Shown here one piece after another: positions 25,127 to 33,988 of a stretch of 64,000 bases of DNA; position 1 is the first letter of the stretch; every line of letters begins with the position of its first letter. Origin of the DNA: a virus; IMG/VR virus record IMGVR_UViG_3300007276_000038, positions 1-64,000 of that record; one strand, given 5' to 3'. A program made the translations under genes and the position numbers. The notes beneath the pieces were generated by a model that was not told the origin of the DNA, searched no databases, and saw only the letters and a program-made list of their open reading frames with translations.

Positions 25127-26463
25127 AATAGTTTTTTATTAACCACAATGTCATATACTTCCCCGTACGCTCTTGACCAGGGGTTGTCTATAAATATTCT
25201 ATAATTGTGATTTAATGTCTCCTTAACATCGTTGCGAAATTGTTTTATTTTTTCTTGATCCCATGTTGCAATGTCTCTACAAATATTCACAATAGCGTCC
25301 ATTCTATCATTGTGATCGATTATGTCATCGTATCCTTCATCCCACCATGTGTCAAACGTTTTGTAACCAAACTCTTTAAGTCGGGCTAATGTGCCTTGTG
25401 TAGCTACTAAAATAAATGGATGCTTATACTTTATCGGCTTAATGCACTTTTCTGTTAGCGCCATAACATTAGTATGAAAAGATGTTTCAGTACATACACT
25501 TACTAGTGAGTCTTGGTAAAACGGAGTCATGTCAGAGTCACCGTCATAAATAGGGTCTGGTACTTGGTTTAGATTGTCTATATTCAACGGAAACGAATCG
25601 TACAATTTATCTAGGTCTCTATGGGTTAGCCCGTGTGCTTGGATCATATCCATGTTAATGTTGCCTTTAATGTTACCATTTTCGTCGTGTTCTTGAAGGC
25701 TAAACAAGCTGTGTTCCAGTAAATTATACTTTGCAAACATAGTAGCTAGCACTATTCTATGCATACGGCTACGCTTATTAAAGCACAAAAACAAATGTGA
25801 AGGTTCAATATCGAGTCTATACAAAGGTTCAGGCTGTTTTTGTAAATATGCATCACTAGCAAAGTTTTGTGTACTAGGAAAATGCTGTACTAAATGCATT
25901 CTATCCTCAGGAAGAATACCGTTACGCATAACGTATTCACTGTAAATTTTCTGCGTATTGCCTGTTCCCGTAACATAAATTACTTTATTCATGGGCAAAT
26001 TATGGTAGCGACAAAACTCCCTAATATAGTTTAAGTGATTGTCCCAAACAAATGCTTCTAATGCATGATCAATTACTAAGTAACCATTACCGCCTCTAAT
26101 TAAATCAAGGGTCTGATTTACTGTATTACTTTCAGAAATAATATCGTGTGGCGGCTTGAAATTACAGTCAAATCCGTTTTGGTGGCCCAATACAAATAAT
26201 AAAATAAACTTATCTTTCGCTCTTAATTCGTTGCAACCCAGTACTCTAAAATTGCTATCGTTATAAAAAGGACCGCTACTCTTTGTTATCAAGCCCCATC
26301 TATCATCCATTAAATTGTACTCGGTGTGCGGTATTTGTATGCCGGGAATTTTACTAGCTAAGGTTAAAAGATCAGGCGTAGTGCTGTTTGGCAATGGGCC
26401 AGTCGGACCTTGCCAATTAAATGCTATATAAACTTCTTCTAACGGTTCTGGTACTTCAATCAT
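25123..26463 (-). CDS. Putative glycosyltransferase (EKT module)
   Basis: The 446-residue protein ends with the same block as its neighbours: 'SVCTETSFHTNVMALTEKCI' (about 315-335), 'KPIKYKHPFILVA', 'LKEFGYKTFDTWWDEGYDD' and a final helix with 'LNHNYRIF'. Here the EKT is EKC. The N-terminal half has 'IYVTGTGNTQKIYSEYVMRN' and 'LFLCFNKRSRMHRIVLATMF', the latter matching the 'HRxLL' strand of other members. This form, with 'DExYD'-like acidic residues before the last helix, is common in marine phages. It is coupled by ATGA or near-ATGA overlaps on both sides. Confidence 0.68.
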   Translation of the reverse strand: MIEVPEPLEEVYIAFNWQGPTGPLPNSTTPDLLTLASKIPGIQIPHTEYNLMDDRWGLITKSSGPFYNDSNFRVLGCNELRAKDKFILLFVLGHQNGFDCNFKPPHDIISESNTVNQTLDLIRGGNGYLVIDHALEAFVWDNHLNYIREFCRYHNLPMNKVIYVTGTGNTQKIYSEYVMRNGILPEDRMHLVQHFPSTQNFASDAYLQKQPEPLYRLDIEPSHLFLCFNKRSRMHRIVLATMFAKYNLLEHSLFSLQEHDENGNIKGNINMDMIQAHGLTHRDLDKLYDSFPLNIDNLNQVPDPIYDGDSDMTPFYQDSLVSVCTETSFHTNVMALTEKCIKPIKYKHPFILVATQGTLARLKEFGYKTFDTWWDEGYDDIIDHNDRMDAIVNICRDIATWDQEKIKQFRNDVKETLNHNYRIFIDNPWSRAYGEVYDIVVNKKLL

Positions 26464-27980
26464 AATTCTTTCTCATTAAATAGCTCAGCCAGTTCCGGGA
26501 ACGTGCCTGCAAAATCAGTTCCTCGACGATCATCTATCTGTTTAGAGTATTGCTCTAAATTAGTTATAGCACGGTCTCGATCTTCATGACTAATAGTGGC
26601 GCGTTCGTTACGCATCCACTCTAAATTACGCTTAACTTTGTCTATTTCAAAATCATAAAACCCCACAAAGTTTCCTTCTTCGGGGTATGATTCCATAAAG
26701 TCGATTGCATCTTCTAAGTACACATCGAACTTCTCCGGCAATATATTAATACTTTGCCAACTTGGTGCGCGTAATAACGGAACATCAAACCATATGCGTT
26801 GTCGCGGATGCACAGTAAAATCTGGATGTGTATTGTACGGGTCAACGATTGGTATGTATGAAATGCCTTGCGCATCTGAACTATATGACTTTCTTAGCTC
26901 AAGTATATAGCGCAAAAAATCACTAAAGCGATTTAAACTCATAACATTAAATGTATTAATAAACGTTATGTTTGTATTACGTGTTCCTGCTAGTACCTCA
27001 TGCACGTTTCTTTGCAATATTTCATAATCTAAGCCTGTGCGTATATACTCAGCTTGTTTTCCTATAGTGTCAAGACTAACAAACAATGCGTTATGTTTTG
27101 TTGCCATGTTAACATACCAGTGGTTTCCTGAACCAGGATTAAAACGACTATGCTCCCATATTTGTATCTCTTCTAATTTCTTAAGTTTAGCTAAAAACTT
27201 TTCCCACAGTTCTTCTTTGGGTGGGCACAAATTAGTAGTAATGCTTAGTTCTAGCCATGCGTTAGGATTCTCATATATATAATCTAATACGCGATATGTG
27301 TTAACGTCCATTAACGGCTCGCCGCCTGTCATTCTAAATACTTCTAGTGTTTCGTATAGCTCTGGCCACCAGCGCCAAAATGCTTCTACATAAGGATTAT
27401 CTTTTTGTGCTACTTTCATGGGCATTAATCCATCACGCTCAAGATATTCTATAGCATTATGTTTCCCAGGGTTGCCAGACGCATCAATAATTTCTAGCGG
27501 ACCATGTTGTTTTATTTCTTCTTCCCACGTAGTACTGAGATGCGGGCTACAGTATACACACTTAAAATTACATGCTTGGTTAAAATTAACTTCAACATAA
27601 CGTGGATTCATTTTGCGTGTATCAGTGCTTGCTATAATATCTTTACGTGAATTCTGTGCCCAATACTCGCCTGAGCGGTATACTCTATCGCTGGTACCGC
27701 CTGAATCCTCAATCTTCCAACAGTAACTACAACCTTCAGGACGCTTTCCTTGTAACATTTGCTTTCTTTCTAACCACTTCTGATTAGTGTTGTGTAATGC
27801 ACTAGGATCATTTTCAAGTTGTCCTACACTAATTTTATGGGTGGGAGGATGATAACAACTTTGTGTCATGCCGTTTGTTAAGTGCATTGATACTTGTGCC
27901 CATTTAGCATAGCACATAGTCTCAGAGATATTGTCTAGTTGTTGCAGTGCGATATCACTAGCACTTTTATAATCACTCAT
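26460..27980 (-). CDS. Radical SAM protein with N-terminal twitch-like Cys domain
   Basis: The 506-residue protein has an unusual order: an N-terminal Cys-rich region ('CYAKWAQVSMHL', 'SCYHPPTHKI', 'SALHNT', 'GCSYCWKIED') that looks like a twitch/SPASM-type auxiliary cluster site, placed before the radical SAM core. The core has 'ACNFKCVYCSPH' (Cys at about 137, 141 and 144) and 'FRMTGGEPLMD'. Proteins of this layout are named N-terminal-twitch radical SAM in databases; many SPASM/twitch enzymes modify peptides, others act on small molecules. It is a paralogue of 30027-31454. The two enclose a pair of SGNH genes. It joins both neighbours by ATGA. Confidence 0.82.
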   Translation of the reverse strand: MSDYKSASDIALQQLDNISETMCYAKWAQVSMHLTNGMTQSCYHPPTHKISVGQLENDPSALHNTNQKWLERKQMLQGKRPEGCSYCWKIEDSGGTSDRVYRSGEYWAQNSRKDIIASTDTRKMNPRYVEVNFNQACNFKCVYCSPHLSTTWEEEIKQHGPLEIIDASGNPGKHNAIEYLERDGLMPMKVAQKDNPYVEAFWRWWPELYETLEVFRMTGGEPLMDVNTYRVLDYIYENPNAWLELSITTNLCPPKEELWEKFLAKLKKLEEIQIWEHSRFNPGSGNHWYVNMATKHNALFVSLDTIGKQAEYIRTGLDYEILQRNVHEVLAGTRNTNITFINTFNVMSLNRFSDFLRYILELRKSYSSDAQGISYIPIVDPYNTHPDFTVHPRQRIWFDVPLLRAPSWQSINILPEKFDVYLEDAIDFMESYPEEGNFVGFYDFEIDKVKRNLEWMRNERATISHEDRDRAITNLEQYSKQIDDRRGTDFAGTFPELAELFNEKEL

Positions 27981-28990
27981 AATACACCGTTATGTTGGAG
28001 CAGTTCTTTAATTAATACAGCTATTTTATAATGTCCATTTGCAGTAGGATGTCCGCAAGGCGTGATCCACTTGCCACCTTTTTTCGGATCAATCAGAGTC
28101 TTAGAAAGTTCAGTAGTTATACCTTCTAAGTTAAGCATTAGATCTAGCAAACTATCGTGACCGTCGAGTTGGGCAACTCGATCGAATGGTAGACTCTTTA
28201 AATAGTTATACAAAAAGTCTTTGTTTTGTTGCTCAGCTAATGGATCGAGCACACTGTTAAAGACTTCGTCTATTGTTGGATTTTTGTCTAACGCTGGAAT
28301 AATTGTTAAATCAGCATTGGTCATTTTGCACCAGGTATCAATAAACTTAAATGCTCGCACTAACGCTTTATATTGGTATATGTCTTTCGTGAGCACATGT
28401 TTAGTTAATCCTTGAATTAGATAGTCTTCGTCAGCCTGCCATCCCGTCGTCGTGACAGATGGATTTAACAAGTGAAGTGTTTCGTAATCGTTTGAAATAT
28501 GATTATAGTCAGCGAATTCATTTGCAATCACGTCTATTCTAAAATACCCTGTTGGCATAAACAACACGATAATTTCATCAGCTAAGTGCCAATCGATATT
28601 ATAAAGAAACAGCCTATCCACTGCTGCTATATTCCCTCTGCCAGGTGCACCTAGATTAATAATAGACCATTCATCATTTAATAGTGTACCTAATTGCGCA
28701 GGAAAAGAATTATTTAATTCCATAATCCACGTTTGCAATGTGTTAGTATCTTTGTCGTAAACTAACTTATATTTTTCAGCTAGCGATTCTAGCAGATCAG
28801 GATCATGACAACTGTGTCCTGCATAATCCCATAACCCAAAGCATCCAGTTTCCTGCTTAGGGAGACAATCATCAAGTAATTCTTGGTCGTAAGCTCCTCT
28901 ACCGTAGGTATAACTACACCCCACAGCAACAATAGCTTTACGCTTTTGCGCTAGGTCTAAATTTATAGTTTGTACGTTGTGTGGTATCAT
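27977..28990 (-). CDS. SGNH-hydrolase-like protein
   Basis: The 337-residue protein begins with 'KAIVAVGCSYTYGRGAYDQE', the GxS block with nucleophile Ser, then 'SIINLGAPGRGNIAAVDRLF' with the block II Gly and block III Asn, and 'LADEIIVLFMPTGYFRID'. Near the C-terminus 'TPCGHPTANGHYKIAV' places a conserved His. It is a tandem paralogue of 28987-30030. I chose ATG 28990, which makes an ATGA overlap with its upstream neighbour; a TTG two codons upstream is the alternative. The role may be ester hydrolysis or acyl transfer on a modified sugar or peptide. The pairing with radical SAM genes is the best clue. Confidence 0.68.
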   Translation of the reverse strand: MIPHNVQTINLDLAQKRKAIVAVGCSYTYGRGAYDQELLDDCLPKQETGCFGLWDYAGHSCHDPDLLESLAEKYKLVYDKDTNTLQTWIMELNNSFPAQLGTLLNDEWSIINLGAPGRGNIAAVDRLFLYNIDWHLADEIIVLFMPTGYFRIDVIANEFADYNHISNDYETLHLLNPSVTTTGWQADEDYLIQGLTKHVLTKDIYQYKALVRAFKFIDTWCKMTNADLTIIPALDKNPTIDEVFNSVLDPLAEQQNKDFLYNYLKSLPFDRVAQLDGHDSLLDLMLNLEGITTELSKTLIDPKKGGKWITPCGHPTANGHYKIAVLIKELLQHNGVL

Positions 28991-30030
28991 ATCCAATTAC
29001 GATCTTTAAAGACTGTAGCTAATTCTGTTGCTAACATAGCATGTGCGATTTTACTTGGATGACCACACGGCGTTAAATAATTATGATCAATCGCTATTTT
29101 TTTATTATGCACTATATCAAGTATATCGTACTTAGATGCATCAACACCGTCTAAAGTTAATAACCAGTCGCCGAACGATTTATGATTTTGTATGTTTATG
29201 ACGTTGTTGTGCGGCGCTGCTTTAATATATCTGAATGCGTCTAGCTGGCCATCAGTTAAGTTATCCAAATCAACACCGTCGGGAGTACGACCAGCAAAAT
29301 CTTGAATCATTTCATCAAACGTAGGCAAGGCTCGGAATGCAGGGAATATTAGTAACTTAGCATTATACATGTTGCACCACTTACTGAGTACCTTGTAGTT
29401 TCTTAATAAGAATCTATATTCGTATGATGTTTCTATTGTAGTCTGCGTATATCCGTACTCTAGGTAATCTGTCGGCGTTACTAATTCATCCTTTGTCTTA
29501 TCGGTAGGAAAGATTGCTCTATAATCTTGCCCTATCTTAGAAAATTCCTGCAAATGACTTGAGACTAAATCTGTCCTTAATAAATCAGTTGCCATAAACA
29601 CTACAATGATTTCATCAGCTAAGTGCCAATCTATATCATAAATGAACAATCGATCAATTGCTGATAGATTACCATTGCCTGGTTCACCCAGATTTATTGG
29701 TGTGTACGTATTGTTAAGTTCTACTTCAGCTAATTGCGTAACAAAACTGTTTTGATTTTCCATGAGTGCTGTGTCTAATGTGTTTCTATCTTGATAGAAT
29801 GGCAAGTTAAACTTCTCGCCTAGACGCTTAAGGGTAGCCTGCTCGTGTCCCCTGTCTCTATAGTCCCAATCACCCCAAGCACCAGGTGCTAACGGTTTTT
29901 CTTCTTGCAGCAACTCGAGGTCATACGCACCTTTACCCCAAACATAACTACACCCTAGTCCCACTATTGCTCGCCTAGTTCTTGCTAGGTCTTTATTAAT
30001 TATTGCAATGTCCTTGCTTTTGTGTTTCAT
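28987..30030 (-). CDS. SGNH-hydrolase-like protein (tandem paralogue)
   Basis: The 347-residue protein aligns by eye along its whole length with 27977-28990: 'RRAIVGLGCSYVWGKGAYDL', 'PINLGEPGNGNLSAIDRLF', 'LADEIIVVFMATDLLRTD' and 'YLTPCGHPSKIAHAMLA'. The Ser, Gly, Asn and the late His of the SGNH scheme all seem to be present. The two copies lie head to tail between two paralogous radical SAM genes, so the block arose by duplication of a two-gene unit with some rearrangement. It is coupled to the upstream radical SAM gene by ATGA. Confidence 0.68.
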   Translation of the reverse strand: MKHKSKDIAIINKDLARTRRAIVGLGCSYVWGKGAYDLELLQEEKPLAPGAWGDWDYRDRGHEQATLKRLGEKFNLPFYQDRNTLDTALMENQNSFVTQLAEVELNNTYTPINLGEPGNGNLSAIDRLFIYDIDWHLADEIIVVFMATDLLRTDLVSSHLQEFSKIGQDYRAIFPTDKTKDELVTPTDYLEYGYTQTTIETSYEYRFLLRNYKVLSKWCNMYNAKLLIFPAFRALPTFDEMIQDFAGRTPDGVDLDNLTDGQLDAFRYIKAAPHNNVINIQNHKSFGDWLLTLDGVDASKYDILDIVHNKKIAIDHNYLTPCGHPSKIAHAMLATELATVFKDRNWI

Positions 30031-31454
30031 TCTGATCTCGCTATGATGTCTTTTTCGTCTTGCTCGCTAAATTCTTTGCACATGTAATAAAACTCTGTGT
30101 ACTCCGGAAATGTCTCTAAAAAGTTTGTTCCTCTACGTTTGTCGTATTCGTTAAACCAGCGATAAAAATCTACTCGCCCCTGACGGATTCTTTCATCGTC
30201 ATAATTTTCTGTAGCAAAATAATCGCGTACTCTGCGGAAACCTTCGTACTCTAATTCACTAAACATAGTAACATCTTGCTCGTCCATGTTATCTTCGATA
30301 AAGTTTAGCGTAGTGTCAAAGTAATGCAAAAACTCGTGCTTGGGTAAAATGTGCATATCGTACTGCAATGGTTCCTTAAGGTAAGGCGTGTCGAATCGTA
30401 TCTTGCGTATGAGTGGATCTATTTCGCTATCAGGTATAATATCATTATACTTCTTGCGCCACTCTAGTATCTTAGCCAAGAACTCCGGGAATGTAGCCAC
30501 ACTTAGTATATTAAACGTACACATGTGAGTAATGTGATTCTTTACTCCGCGTAGGTATATGTCTTGATTCTTTTCCCATATCTCCAAGTTTAGTCCTGTA
30601 CGTAAATACTCTGCACGTTTACCCCAGGCTTCCATACTAGAAAACAACTTAAACTTTTTAATAGCACTAGCTTCAAGTAATCCACTAACATTAGTTACTA
30701 GCTTTTCGACGTGTCTGTGCGTCATTCCTAGGTTACTGTTCATGTTAATTTCTAAATTAGGCTTAGGATCGTTGTGTAAATCGTCGAATAGTTTCCATGT
30801 TGTTTTGTGTAATAAAGGTTCGCCGCCCGTGATTCGTAATATGTTAAGCGTTTTAGATACTTCAGGCCACCACTCCCACCATGCATCGATGTAAGGGTTA
30901 TTATCTTCTTCTATTGCTTCAAACCAGTTAATGTCTACACTGTGATTCTTAACGTCTGTTACAGGCCCATGCTTCTTAACTTCTTGATAGAAGCTACTAC
31001 TATGCATAGGATGACAGTAACCGCATTTAAAATTACATTCGTTTGAAAACGCTACTTCTATGTACTCCGGGTTAACTTTAAAGTCGTATGGATTCTTTTT
31101 AATTTCATCCATACGTTCCGGGGTGTAGATACTAGCATTACGAATCTTACGATCAGATATATGTGTATCACTTAGTCCTTCTACGTTCCAGCAATACTTA
31201 CAGCCTGTGGGTTTTTCTCCGACGAGCATCTCTGCGCGTTCACGTATCTTTTCTTTAGTGTTATGCAAAGCACTAGGGTTTCTATTTAGTTCAGCAAGAG
31301 GTATATCATGCGGATGTGGATGATAACAACTGTGTGTTTGTCCTCGGTGTAAATATATCGTTGTGTGATGCCATTTAGCTAAACAAAATGTAGGACCCAT
31401 TTCTTCATTCAGCTTGGCATCAATAGAATTAATACGTTCTATGTGTCTACTCAT
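30027..31454 (-). CDS. Radical SAM protein with N-terminal twitch-like Cys domain (paralogue)
   Basis: The 475-residue protein repeats the plan of 26460-27980: 'CLAKWHHTTIYLHRGQTHSC', 'YHPHPHDIPL', 'SALHNT' and 'GCKYCWNVEG' in the N-terminal Cys-rich region. The core then has 'ECNFKCGYCHPMH' (Cys at about 140, 144 and 147) and 'LRITGGEPLLHKTTW'. The distance between the two Cys regions differs by only a few residues from the paralogue. They could act on two sites of one substrate or be specialised copies. It starts three bases after the dehydrogenase stop and overlaps the SGNH gene by ATGA. Confidence 0.82.
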   Translation of the reverse strand: MSRHIERINSIDAKLNEEMGPTFCLAKWHHTTIYLHRGQTHSCYHPHPHDIPLAELNRNPSALHNTKEKIRERAEMLVGEKPTGCKYCWNVEGLSDTHISDRKIRNASIYTPERMDEIKKNPYDFKVNPEYIEVAFSNECNFKCGYCHPMHSSSFYQEVKKHGPVTDVKNHSVDINWFEAIEEDNNPYIDAWWEWWPEVSKTLNILRITGGEPLLHKTTWKLFDDLHNDPKPNLEINMNSNLGMTHRHVEKLVTNVSGLLEASAIKKFKLFSSMEAWGKRAEYLRTGLNLEIWEKNQDIYLRGVKNHITHMCTFNILSVATFPEFLAKILEWRKKYNDIIPDSEIDPLIRKIRFDTPYLKEPLQYDMHILPKHEFLHYFDTTLNFIEDNMDEQDVTMFSELEYEGFRRVRDYFATENYDDERIRQGRVDFYRWFNEYDKRRGTNFLETFPEYTEFYYMCKEFSEQDEKDIIARSE

Positions 31455-31457
31455 TGT

Positions 31458-32774
31458 TTATCCTTTTTGCGTCGGGCGAGTATTGCCATAGTGAATTACG
31501 GTTATGTCAGGACCTAAGTCAGGAACTGTCCTCCAAGGATCTAATACTATGCTCTGCGGATGGAAATATAAACTAGTGCCATTTGCTGTTGCAATAGTAA
31601 GTGCTGTGTCACAATCAGTTACACGATGGTTATCGTACCAAGACTTAACAAAGTCAAGTTGATCACCGTAAGTAACTTGAGGATTATGTGCTAGTAAGTA
31701 CACCGCAGGCGCTCCTAGTACTTCTTTGGGAGGAATATCATTTGTTTCCTCATCGTAATAATACAGTTCGCCGCCAAGTTCTTCTACGTAATGTCCCACT
31801 AATTTGCTACTTGACCCAGCGTCATACGGAACTAGAGGCTTGTATGCCTTACCTACAATAATAATCGGTAACTGTGCGCCAGCAGTTTCCCTGCTTAGCC
31901 CAACCAATCGCTTGGCCATGTTTTCAGCTTGCACTTCTCTACTGCGCATTACGCTATCAAATAGATCGTATCCTAGGTCAAGCTGGTCTGCCATGTAACG
32001 CAATGCAATATTATCTCTAGGGTGACATGCACCGCCATCGCCCATTCCTGGCTTCATATAACCCGGACCCATAATACGTCTATCTGACTGCGCTAATGCA
32101 TCACATACTACTTCTGCGTTAATGTTGCCTTGCATTTCTGCTACGTCTTGTATCATGTTAACCAGTGAAACTTTTGCACTAATAAACGTATTGTAGAACA
32201 CCTTGATACATTCGCATTCGTCCCAGGTGCCGACTACATAACGAGGTGTGTTTTGCATAATAGTCTTATAGAAGTCAATAAGTTCTTTTGCATCACCTGT
32301 TTCGCTACCGTCTTCTGTACCTATCATTACCATCTCAGGGTTAACCATATCCCACTTAACAGTGCCCATAGCAATCAAGTACGGGTTATATATAAAACGT
32401 GCATTAGGTATGAGAGGTATTAGCTGTTTGCGTACAGTGCCAGGCAATACGGTTGATATAAGAACAACAAGTTGATCTTTGTTTGCTACTTCATTTACTT
32501 CACTAAGAACTTTCTTTACTATACTGTAGTCAAAATCTTTGTTGGGCAAATGGCTGGTAGGTGCTGACCCATCATATAGCGGATCATGTGGGGTTTGTAC
32601 TGCAACAAAAACAATGTCTTGTCCTTCAACCGCATCACGTAAACGTTCAACCATTTTAAAGTTTTCAGGCTCTTTAGGGAAAACGTCAAATCCAACTACA
32701 TCATGTACCTCAGCTACCATTTCTGCGCAAGCCTGTCCTAACTTGCCTACGCCGATAAATCCGATTGAGGCCAT
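31458..32774 (-). CDS. UDP-glucose/GDP-mannose 6-dehydrogenase family protein
   Basis: A 438-residue NAD-dependent nucleotide-sugar dehydrogenase, which would oxidise C6 of the sugar to a uronic acid. 'IGFIGVGKLGQACAEMVAE' is the N-terminal NAD loop; 'VFYNTFISAKVSLVNMIQD' is the central helix; 'GDGGACHPRDNIAL' holds the catalytic Cys at about 250. The C-terminal substrate domain has 'IIVGKAYKPLVPYDAGSS', in which the usual K-pattern is slightly changed. It is the first gene after a promoter region with a late box and an extended -10, and AGGAG precedes its ATG. It could feed a uronic acid donor to the island's GT-like proteins. Confidence 0.85.
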   Translation of the reverse strand: MASIGFIGVGKLGQACAEMVAEVHDVVGFDVFPKEPENFKMVERLRDAVEGQDIVFVAVQTPHDPLYDGSAPTSHLPNKDFDYSIVKKVLSEVNEVANKDQLVVLISTVLPGTVRKQLIPLIPNARFIYNPYLIAMGTVKWDMVNPEMVMIGTEDGSETGDAKELIDFYKTIMQNTPRYVVGTWDECECIKVFYNTFISAKVSLVNMIQDVAEMQGNINAEVVCDALAQSDRRIMGPGYMKPGMGDGGACHPRDNIALRYMADQLDLGYDLFDSVMRSREVQAENMAKRLVGLSRETAGAQLPIIIVGKAYKPLVPYDAGSSSKLVGHYVEELGGELYYYDEETNDIPPKEVLGAPAVYLLAHNPQVTYGDQLDFVKSWYDNHRVTDCDTALTIATANGTSLYFHPQSIVLDPWRTVPDLGPDITVIHYGNTRPTQKG

Positions 32775-32785
32775 TGTAATCTCCT

Positions 32786-32824
32786 GTGTGTCATGCTTTA
32801 TTATAGCATGTGTTTATATTTATC
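32786..32824 (-). promoter_or_regulatory. Promoter region of the dehydrogenase and downstream island
   Basis: On the minus strand the gap 32775-32842 holds GATAAATA (32817-32824), a late-type box 43 bases before the ATG. Next comes TGCTATAAT, an extended -10 without a clear -35, lying in a 6-bp hairpin (CATGCT 32792-32797 with AGCATG 32805-32810), and then AGGAG. ATGCTATAATA also occurs in the promoter at 4868-4895. Transcription both early and late is possible. Confidence 0.6.
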
Positions 32825-32842
32825 GTGTGTTTTATAGCAAAA

Positions 32843-33031
32843 TCAAGTTTTTACGGAACACGTAATTAAAAAGTCACCATTGTCTTTGATCTTTGCGCGA
32901 AATTTTTCGTCGCAGACTTCTCGACCTTGAAGTATGTCTAATTTAGGTAGTTCACCCGGATAATGCCGCAGTGTGATAATTCCGCAAGCTGAGCAAGCAA
33001 CCATTATCATGATTATTAGTAGTGTTTTCAT
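32843..33031 (-). CDS. Small predicted lipoprotein (62 aa)
   Basis: Lys2 is followed by a hydrophobic run 'LLIIMIMVACSACG' with two Cys (13 and 16). This looks like a lipoprotein signal peptide, although the -3 residue (Met or Cys) is not the ideal Leu/Val. A short mature part of about 46-49 residues follows, with two more Cys that could form a disulphide in the periplasm. Phages use such small lipoproteins as outer spanins or as superinfection-exclusion proteins; nothing decides between these here, and no inner-spanin partner is visible. The ATG directly follows the TAG of the upstream gene. Confidence 0.6.
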   Translation of the reverse strand: MKTLLIIMIMVACSACGIITLRHYPGELPKLDILQGREVCDEKFRAKIKDNGDFLITCSVKT

Positions 33032-33988
33032 CTAGAGCATACCGTTTTCTAGTAAGTCGAGTATTTGCTTTTCGCTTACCATAGAACCCCAGCGTCTAGG
33101 ATTAGTATAAGTTTGTTTAAAGAATCTAGACACGTTTTCATCAGGATCAAACAACATCATAGAATTAACTTTCTCGTTTAGTGTGCGTCCTAGTGTGCAG
33201 GCTTCTTCATACAAATCTTTGCCTTCTAGCAAGTTCTGTTGTTCAACAAAGTATGTTTTAAACCATTCGTAATCTGCGATTTGATTAGTCACAAAGTCTA
33301 GATCTAGTATAGCGTTATGGGCACCCAATCTTGCTCCGTATATAGCCCACAATCCGTTTTCAACATCGCTACCGATGTTACACCAAGTCTGTAGTCTGTT
33401 GTAGTTTCCGTACCATATACGTTCTTTGAACTTGTCAGGATTGACTCGCTTGCCTTGGTCTAGACTCATCTTGACGCCTTCTCTGAATCCTGAACGGAAT
33501 GCTTGAAAGGGACTAGCAGTCTGATGTATTTCGCTATAGATATCGTTTAACTGTATATAGTTTAGCTTCCAACAAAACTCCATGCCTTCTTCATCGTCTG
33601 AAGATTCATGTGTTTGTATAGTTTTAGTATACTCAGTTGGCCAGCACTTTAATCCGCCGTTGCCGTACACTAAACCATTTAGCAAGTTCTTTGCGTTCCA
33701 ACTAAAAATGCTTTCGCTTATGCTGTGACCGTCTCTATCAGTGCTCGGAAAATCTAATGTCTGCTCAAAGAAATCATCCATCACAACGTTGTCGCCATCC
33801 ACAGTAATAAAGCGTTCTGTTTCACTTTGCATTGCACAAGCCTTGTGTGCTGCATCGAACCCCTTGACTCCATGCACACGCTTAGCCCAAGGAACTTTGT
33901 TTAGCAAGTCAGCCCAATGTTTTTCACAATTAGGTTCGTCATACGAAATATAAAAGATATCTAATTCATTCACATCTACTTTAGTCAT
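33032..33988 (-). CDS. GT-A-like protein, single module
   Basis: The 318-residue protein is a stand-alone version of the last module of the nine-module protein 9368-12433: 'LDIFYISYDEPNCEKHWADL', 'AKRVHGVKGFDAAHKACA', 'FITVDGDNVVMDD' (DxD-like site at about 63-72), 'FSWNAKNLLNGLVYGNGGLK' and a C-terminal domain containing 'QAFRSGFREGVKMSLDQG', also present in the long protein. The fold and DxD-like site suggest a nucleotide-sugar transferase. It overlaps the upstream unknown gene by 8 bases and has GAGG 9 bases before its ATG. It ends with TAG. Confidence 0.65.
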   Translation of the reverse strand: MTKVDVNELDIFYISYDEPNCEKHWADLLNKVPWAKRVHGVKGFDAAHKACAMQSETERFITVDGDNVVMDDFFEQTLDFPSTDRDGHSISESIFSWNAKNLLNGLVYGNGGLKCWPTEYTKTIQTHESSDDEEGMEFCWKLNYIQLNDIYSEIHQTASPFQAFRSGFREGVKMSLDQGKRVNPDKFKERIWYGNYNRLQTWCNIGSDVENGLWAIYGARLGAHNAILDLDFVTNQIADYEWFKTYFVEQQNLLEGKDLYEEACTLGRTLNEKVNSMMLFDPDENVSRFFKQTYTNPRRWGSMVSEKQILDLLENGML

